Assembly (NCBI GenBank): GCA_016867175.1
Contig: VGKF01000015.1
Span: 1 to 10,059 of the forward strand
Length of the DNA stretch: 10,059 nt
Source of the DNA: Candidatus Omnitrophota bacterium
Lineage (GTDB): Bacteria; Omnitrophota; Gorgyraeia; Gygaellales; Profunditerraquicolaceae
Direction: 5' to 3'
Of the stretch, positions 7,426 through 10,059 are shown one piece after another (position 1 is the stretch's first letter; each line of letters opens with the position of its first letter). The translations under genes and the position numbers were made by a program. The notes under the pieces are model-generated. The model was given only the letters and a program-made list of their open reading frames with translations, was not told the origin of the DNA and made no database searches.

Positions 7426-7995
7426 CTACTGAAATCTCCTTACCGCTACTGAGGAAGCAAAGGGAAACTCACTCTGCCAATCCTGGAAATTGCCTGATCC
7501 GCTCCTTACCTGAAATTCAATTTTTACCCTGCGCACTGAGGCAGGGATAGCAGTCGCTACTTCGTTGGCATCATAATAGGTAAATATAGGAGTAGCGCCA
7601 TTCTGCTCTATATACATCCCACTGGGCAGATAATACGGTATTGTCGCAGCAGGGCCGCCATTAATACTTACAGAGATCTTTTTATTAATGCTATCCCAGG
7701 AAAATACAACAGTCTGTCCGTCGGCATTGAGGAAAGTTAGGCTGCTGTTCCCTGATACGCTAACTGCAGTAGTAAAACGCAGGCCCTTTGCCCCGGATGA
7801 GCCTTCAATCATCGTATCCATTATCTCATCCCCTACTGCCTCCACATTCAGCTTATTAGGTAAGTATATAGAATGCTGTATTAGATAAAGCATGAGGAAT
7901 ACCCCGGAGATTGAGATAACCCCTGTTATAGCAATAACCATCACTAATTCAATGAGCGTAAAACCTCTCGCGTTTCTTCCTCTATTATGGCCCAT
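7426..7995 (-). CDS. Type IV prepilin-like protein (pseudopilin)
   Basis: A 189-residue protein from the ATG at 7995. The N-terminus has a short basic leader (MGHNRGRNARG) and then FTLIELVMVIAITG, the classic class III signal. Prepilin peptidase would cut after G11, leaving Phe 1 of the mature protein and Glu at position 5. The hydrophobic alpha-1 helix spans about 12-38. The rest is a Ser/Thr/Gly-rich beta domain of about 120 residues, typical of minor pilins and type II pseudopilins. A GTG at 8040 and an ATG at 8004 also lie in frame, but a leader of about 11 residues and the AGGA at 8005-8008 favour 7995. The start overlaps the end of the preceding pseudopilin fragment by 11 bases. The subtype (GspH, GspJ or PilW-like) cannot be decided by eye. 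Confidence 0.88.
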   Translation of the reverse strand: MGHNRGRNARGFTLIELVMVIAITGVISISGVFLMLYLIQHSIYLPNKLNVEAVGDEIMDTMIEGSSGAKGLRFTTAVSVSGNSSLTFLNADGQTVVFSWDSINKKISVSINGGPAATIPYYLPSGMYIEQNGATPIFTYYDANEVATAIPASVRRVKIEFQVRSGSGNFQDWQSEFPFASSVAVRRFQ

Positions 7996-8004
7996 AACTG
8001 ACAT

Positions 8005-8008
8005 TCCT
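8005..8008 (-). promoter_or_regulatory. Ribosome-binding site that decides the prepilin start
   Basis: AGGA on the minus strand, nine bases before the ATG at 7995 and only one base before the alternative ATG at 8004. The spacing is workable for 7995 and too short for 8004, so the shorter protein with the 11-residue leader is preferred. Confidence 0.5.
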
Positions 8009-8183
8009 GGCAATATAGGTAACCAATGTAGCCAAAACACTCCCTCCGCCTGAGCGGGTGACAGTAACAGTTATTCGTTTTAAGCTCTCTGCGCTTACAG
8101 CGCTACCTGCCACAAAGGCAACTGTCCTGGTAAGGTCATAACTATACCCCTGATAAGCGGGAAAACGGCGAAAAGCAATAAGC

Positions 8184-8230
8184 CTTTGCAGAGATAGCTT
8201 TTTTGTTGACAAGTAGTGATCTCTGCGAAG
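8184..8230. repeat. 12-bp inverted repeat at the pseudopilin break
   Basis: CTTTGCAGAGAT at 8184-8195 is matched by ATCTCTGCGAAG at 8219-8230, 11 of 12 positions complementary, with 23 bases between the arms. The repeat sits where the pseudopilin loses its family character and just before the strand and codon-use change. It may be a hairpin, a remnant of an insertion end, or a fold-back product at a join. No function can be assigned. Confidence 0.5.
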
Positions 8231-8254
8231 CAGTTGTAAATCATAATTTATTCG

Positions 8255-8278
8255 TTATTTTGTAAAATAAGTTTTACA
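8255..8278. promoter_or_regulatory. Overlapping AT-rich palindromes upstream of the ATPase, operator-like
   Basis: Two nested inverted repeats lie 5-28 bases before the ATPase start. One is TTATTTT-GT-AAAATAA (8255-8270). The other is TGTAAAA-TAAG-TTTTACA (8261-8278), perfect over 7-bp arms. They share the TGTAAAA block, so the two pairings exclude each other. The position directly before the start codon fits an operator for a dimeric repressor or autoregulation by the gene product. This is inference; AT-rich palindromes also arise by chance. Confidence 0.45.
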
Positions 8279-8282
8279 GAAA

Positions 8283-9515
8283 ATGATAATTATTGTGATG
8301 GAAAGCTTTTTCAGGGAGCAGTATCGGTTGATTGCATCGGTGAGCGCGGTGAAGCGATATCTTTATAGCAGTATTGACTGGAGTGAACGCTGTATCGGAA
8401 TTCTTGGTGCGCGAGGCACAGGAAAGACAACCTTGATGCTGCAGCATGTCAGGGATCGGTATGGCGATACTTCTGATCGAGCACTCTATATTTCGGTTGA
8501 CAGCCCCTACTTTCAGGCACATAACCTCTTCGAGTTTGCTCGGGATTTTCATCAGTTTGGAGGAGAACTTCTCCTTGTTGATGAGATTCATAAATATCCT
8601 GACTGGTCACTCGACATCAAGGCGATTTACGACTCTTTTCCGAAGTTGAACGTGGTTTTTTCTGGTTCCAGCCTTTTGCAGATATCCAAACAAAAAGCAG
8701 ATTTAAGTCGACGGGCCATCATTTTCAACCTGCATGGGCTCTCTTTCCGGGAGTATGTCAACTTCACCCAGGCAAAAGAGTTCGCAGTCTTTTCGCTGGA
8801 GGATATTCTTGCACACCATCGCCAGATTGCAGAAACCCTCTGTGGTGAAATTACGGTACGAAAACTGTTTCGCGATTATCAGCAGATCGGGTACTATCCA
8901 TTTTTTCTTGAGAGCAAGGGTACGTATCTCTATCGGCTCCGGGAGGTTATTAATCATATCCTTGAGGTAGATCTTCCTCTTGTGCATCGAATTGAAGTGC
9001 GCCAGCTTTCAAAGCTTAAAAAGCTGCTCTACCTGCTGGCGACAAGCGTTCCGTTTACTCCGAATATCTCAAAATTGGCTGAAGCAACAGAAATATCCCG
9101 GCCACGTCTCTACGAATATCTGGAAAGTTTGCAGGATGCAAAGCTGCTGAATCTGGTGCGCAGCCAGGGGAGAGGATATGAGGTGCTGACAAAGCCAGAC
9201 AAGATATATCTTGAAAACAGCAATCTGATGTATGCTATTTCAGAAAACGTCAATATCGGAGCATTGCGTGAGCTTTTTTTTGTCAATCAACTCCGTAATG
9301 CCAGTGCCCTTCATCCAGGCCTTGTTGATAACACCATTGAACTATCAGCTAAAGGGGATTTTATTTTCAAATCTCAGTATACCTTTGAAATCGGTGGAAA
9401 AGGGAAAGGCTTCCGCCAAATCAGCGGGGTTGAGAACAGTTTTATTGTTGCTGATGATATTGAGACAGGGTTTCAGAACAAAATCCCCCTCTGGCTTTTT
9501 GGATTTCTTTACTGA
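8283..9515 (+). CDS. AAA family ATPase with C-terminal DUF4143 domain
   Basis: A 410-residue protein of the widespread prokaryotic AAA_14/DUF4143 type. Walker A is GARGTGKT at 42-49, Walker B is LLLVDEIH at 96-103 (D100, E101), and a sensor-like strand VVFSGSS lies at 124-130. LHGLSFREY, a hallmark of the family, follows at about 149-157. The DUF4143 part (about 190-390) contains a winged-helix-like stretch (ISKLAEATEISRPRLYEYLE) and a nuclease-fold-like end (YTFEIGGKGKG). The usual Lys-rich DUF4143 core is recognisable but the role of this family is unsettled. The ATG at 8283 is used here; an ATG at 8298 (MESFFREQY) is equally possible and neither has a good Shine-Dalgarno. Only 4 of 33 Ile codons are ATA and Arg is mostly CGN, unlike the minus-strand genes. 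The gene stands alone and is often mobile. Confidence 0.92.
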   Translation: MIIIVMESFFREQYRLIASVSAVKRYLYSSIDWSERCIGILGARGTGKTTLMLQHVRDRYGDTSDRALYISVDSPYFQAHNLFEFARDFHQFGGELLLVDEIHKYPDWSLDIKAIYDSFPKLNVVFSGSSLLQISKQKADLSRRAIIFNLHGLSFREYVNFTQAKEFAVFSLEDILAHHRQIAETLCGEITVRKLFRDYQQIGYYPFFLESKGTYLYRLREVINHILEVDLPLVHRIEVRQLSKLKKLLYLLATSVPFTPNISKLAEATEISRPRLYEYLESLQDAKLLNLVRSQGRGYEVLTKPDKIYLENSNLMYAISENVNIGALRELFFVNQLRNASALHPGLVDNTIELSAKGDFIFKSQYTFEIGGKGKGFRQISGVENSFIVADDIETGFQNKIPLWLFGFLY

Positions 9516-9529
9516 TTATCAAGTAAATA

Positions 9530-9623
9530 TTTAACCACGAAAAGAACGAAACACACGAAATGAAATCAATGAAGTGAAATCGGGTTATATTTTTTTCGTG
9601 CCTTTCGAGTATTTCGTGGTTTA
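9530..9623. repeat. Imperfect inverted repeat built of CACGAAA units
   Basis: The left arm (9530-9560) and right arm (9590-9623) are largely complementary around a loop of about 30 bases. Each arm carries phased CGAAA blocks: CCACGAAA, then CGAAA, then CACGAAA, with spacing of 10-11 bases. The outer ends AACCACGAAA and TTTCGTGGTT match exactly. The element fills most of the 125-base space between the ATPase stop and the decarboxylase stop, which converge on it. Similar AACCACGAAA-type palindromes are scattered between genes in several environmental bacterial groups (from memory). It may be a small non-autonomous mobile repeat that also serves as a two-way transcription end, which is inference. 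Confidence 0.75.
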
Positions 9624-9640
9624 AAAACCTTTTCTGGTTT

Positions 9641-10059
9641 TCATTTCCTCAATGTCACTTTGCCGTACTCCTGTCCCATCAGCAGGTGTTTAAAGGCACC
9701 ACTGCTCTCTTTCGGAGCTGTAAGGTTGAAGTCAACCTTCTTTTGAAAGAGCATCACGAAGTCTGAGCCGCCGAAGAGGAAATAGCCGAGCATATCACCC
9801 TTTTTAACGGTAGTGCCGACCTTGACACTCTTTTCAAAATTAACAGAGCAAACTTGCAACATACCGATCGGCAGCAGCGCTACCACTCCATATTTCGGGG
9901 TATCGATAATGACGCATCCACGGGTCTCAATATTCTGCCAGCCGGGGGTGTTGGCATCAAGCATATATTTTTTCGTGCCGGGATCCCATGTCAAAAAACC
10001 GCCAACAGCATTATCGCTCTGAATAGTACGAACCTCTTTTATGGTTCCTTCAAGCGGAA
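9641..10059 (-). CDS. psd: Phosphatidylserine decarboxylase, C-terminal part (5' end off right edge)
   Basis: The frame is open from the right edge to a TGA at 9643-9641, about 138 codons. It holds the C-terminal portion of a pyruvoyl-dependent phosphatidylserine decarboxylase, which converts phosphatidylserine to phosphatidylethanolamine at the membrane. Visible signatures are VVALLPIGMLQVCSVNFE, then KVGTTVKKGDMLGYFLFGGSDFVMLFQ. The Ser of GGS (codon 9766-9764) is where the proenzyme cuts itself and forms the pyruvoyl group; about 40 residues of alpha chain follow. GGS is followed by Asp rather than the Thr seen in many LGST or GGST forms. Catalytic His and Asp would lie in the missing upstream part. 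A TTG at 9994 is in frame, but protein homology continues above it (VGGFLTWDPGTKKY), so the true start is outside the window. Confidence 0.85.
   Translation of the reverse strand, partial: PLEGTIKEVRTIQSDNAVGGFLTWDPGTKKYMLDANTPGWQNIETRGCVIIDTPKYGVVALLPIGMLQVCSVNFEKSVKVGTTVKKGDMLGYFLFGGSDFVMLFQKKVDFNLTAPKESSGAFKHLLMGQEYGKVTLRK

Larger units (their letters stand above)
7985..8254 (-). pseudogene. C-terminal fragment of a pseudopilin, N-terminus missing
   Basis: A frame open from just after a TAA at 8257-8255 down to the stop at 7987-7985. The part nearest the stop (YQGYSYDL, LKRITVTVTRSGGG, ATLVTYIARN) looks like the C-terminal beta domain of a GspI/PilV-type pseudopilin, where a tail of the form LKRITVTVT..., then a LxTYIA strand, is common. 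The prepilin leader and FTLIE helix that must precede it are absent. The upstream codons (LLRRDHYLSTKKLSLQRLIAF) show no hydrophobic helix, and the only available start near it is a TTG at 8212. The gene is therefore truncated, by recombination or by an assembly join, somewhere around 8155-8255. Its downstream neighbour is an intact prepilin, as expected within a pseudopilin cluster. Confidence 0.6.

Noticed and set aside
7996..8040. GTG at 8040 as the prepilin start
   Set aside because: It would give a 26-residue leader with a hydrophobic start (FWLHWLPILPG). The ATG at 7995 gives a normal basic leader and a usable Shine-Dalgarno.
8206..8241. TTGACA at 8206-8211 as a -35 box for the plus-strand ATPase
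   Set aside because: No credible -10 hexamer lies 16-19 bases downstream; the nearest AT-rich stretch (TTGTAA at 8234) is 22 bases away. It also falls inside the pseudopilin remnant.
8274..8591. 105-codon minus-strand frame overlapping the ATPase
   Set aside because: It lies opposite the Walker A and B coding region of a clear gene, has no recognisable domain and no ribosome-binding site. It is a shadow frame.

Overview
The window joins two different kinds of DNA. Positions 1 to about 8200 are a dense set of minus-strand genes separated by 40 bases or fewer, or overlapping. Gene content suggests an uncultured Gram-negative bacterium, and the style (a PilM-PilN fusion, type IV pseudopilins, an RtcB/archease pair, many ATA and AGG/AGA codons) reminds me of Candidatus Omnitrophota. 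That placement is from memory of such genomes, not from a search.

Reading the minus strand in the direction of transcription (high to low coordinates), the order is: the tail of a pseudopilin whose N-terminus is missing (8254-7985); a complete type IV prepilin-like protein (7995-7426); a 77-residue protein with two membrane helices (7389-7156); a PilM-PilN fusion (7136-5526); a PilO-like protein (5521-4943); a PilP/GspC-like protein (4943-4500); archease (4484-4044); the RNA ligase RtcB (4051-2594); a DUF1189-like membrane protein (2529-1642); seryl-tRNA synthetase (1649-372); and a membrane protein cut by the left edge (353-1). The first part is the inner-membrane assembly platform of a type IV pilus or type II secretion-like machine with some of its pseudopilins. 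The second part handles RNA repair or tRNA maturation (RtcB with its activator archease) and tRNA charging (SerRS). The spacing suggests one transcript. The only notable non-coding stretch inside it is at 2530-2593, where the last codons of rtcB and the following ribosome-binding bases are duplicated around a small hairpin.

From about 8200 to 10059 the character changes. The strand flips, spacers lengthen, Ile codons shift away from ATA and Arg codons shift to CGN. This part holds a plus-strand AAA/DUF4143 ATPase (8283-9515) preceded by AT-rich palindromes, then an inverted repeat built from CACGAAA units (9530-9623), then the C-terminal part of a phosphatidylserine decarboxylase on the minus strand (10059-9641, running off the right edge). 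The boundary falls where the pseudopilin has lost its N-terminus. It is therefore either a real insertion or recombination point or an assembly join. I see no tRNA, rRNA, CRISPR array or transposase.
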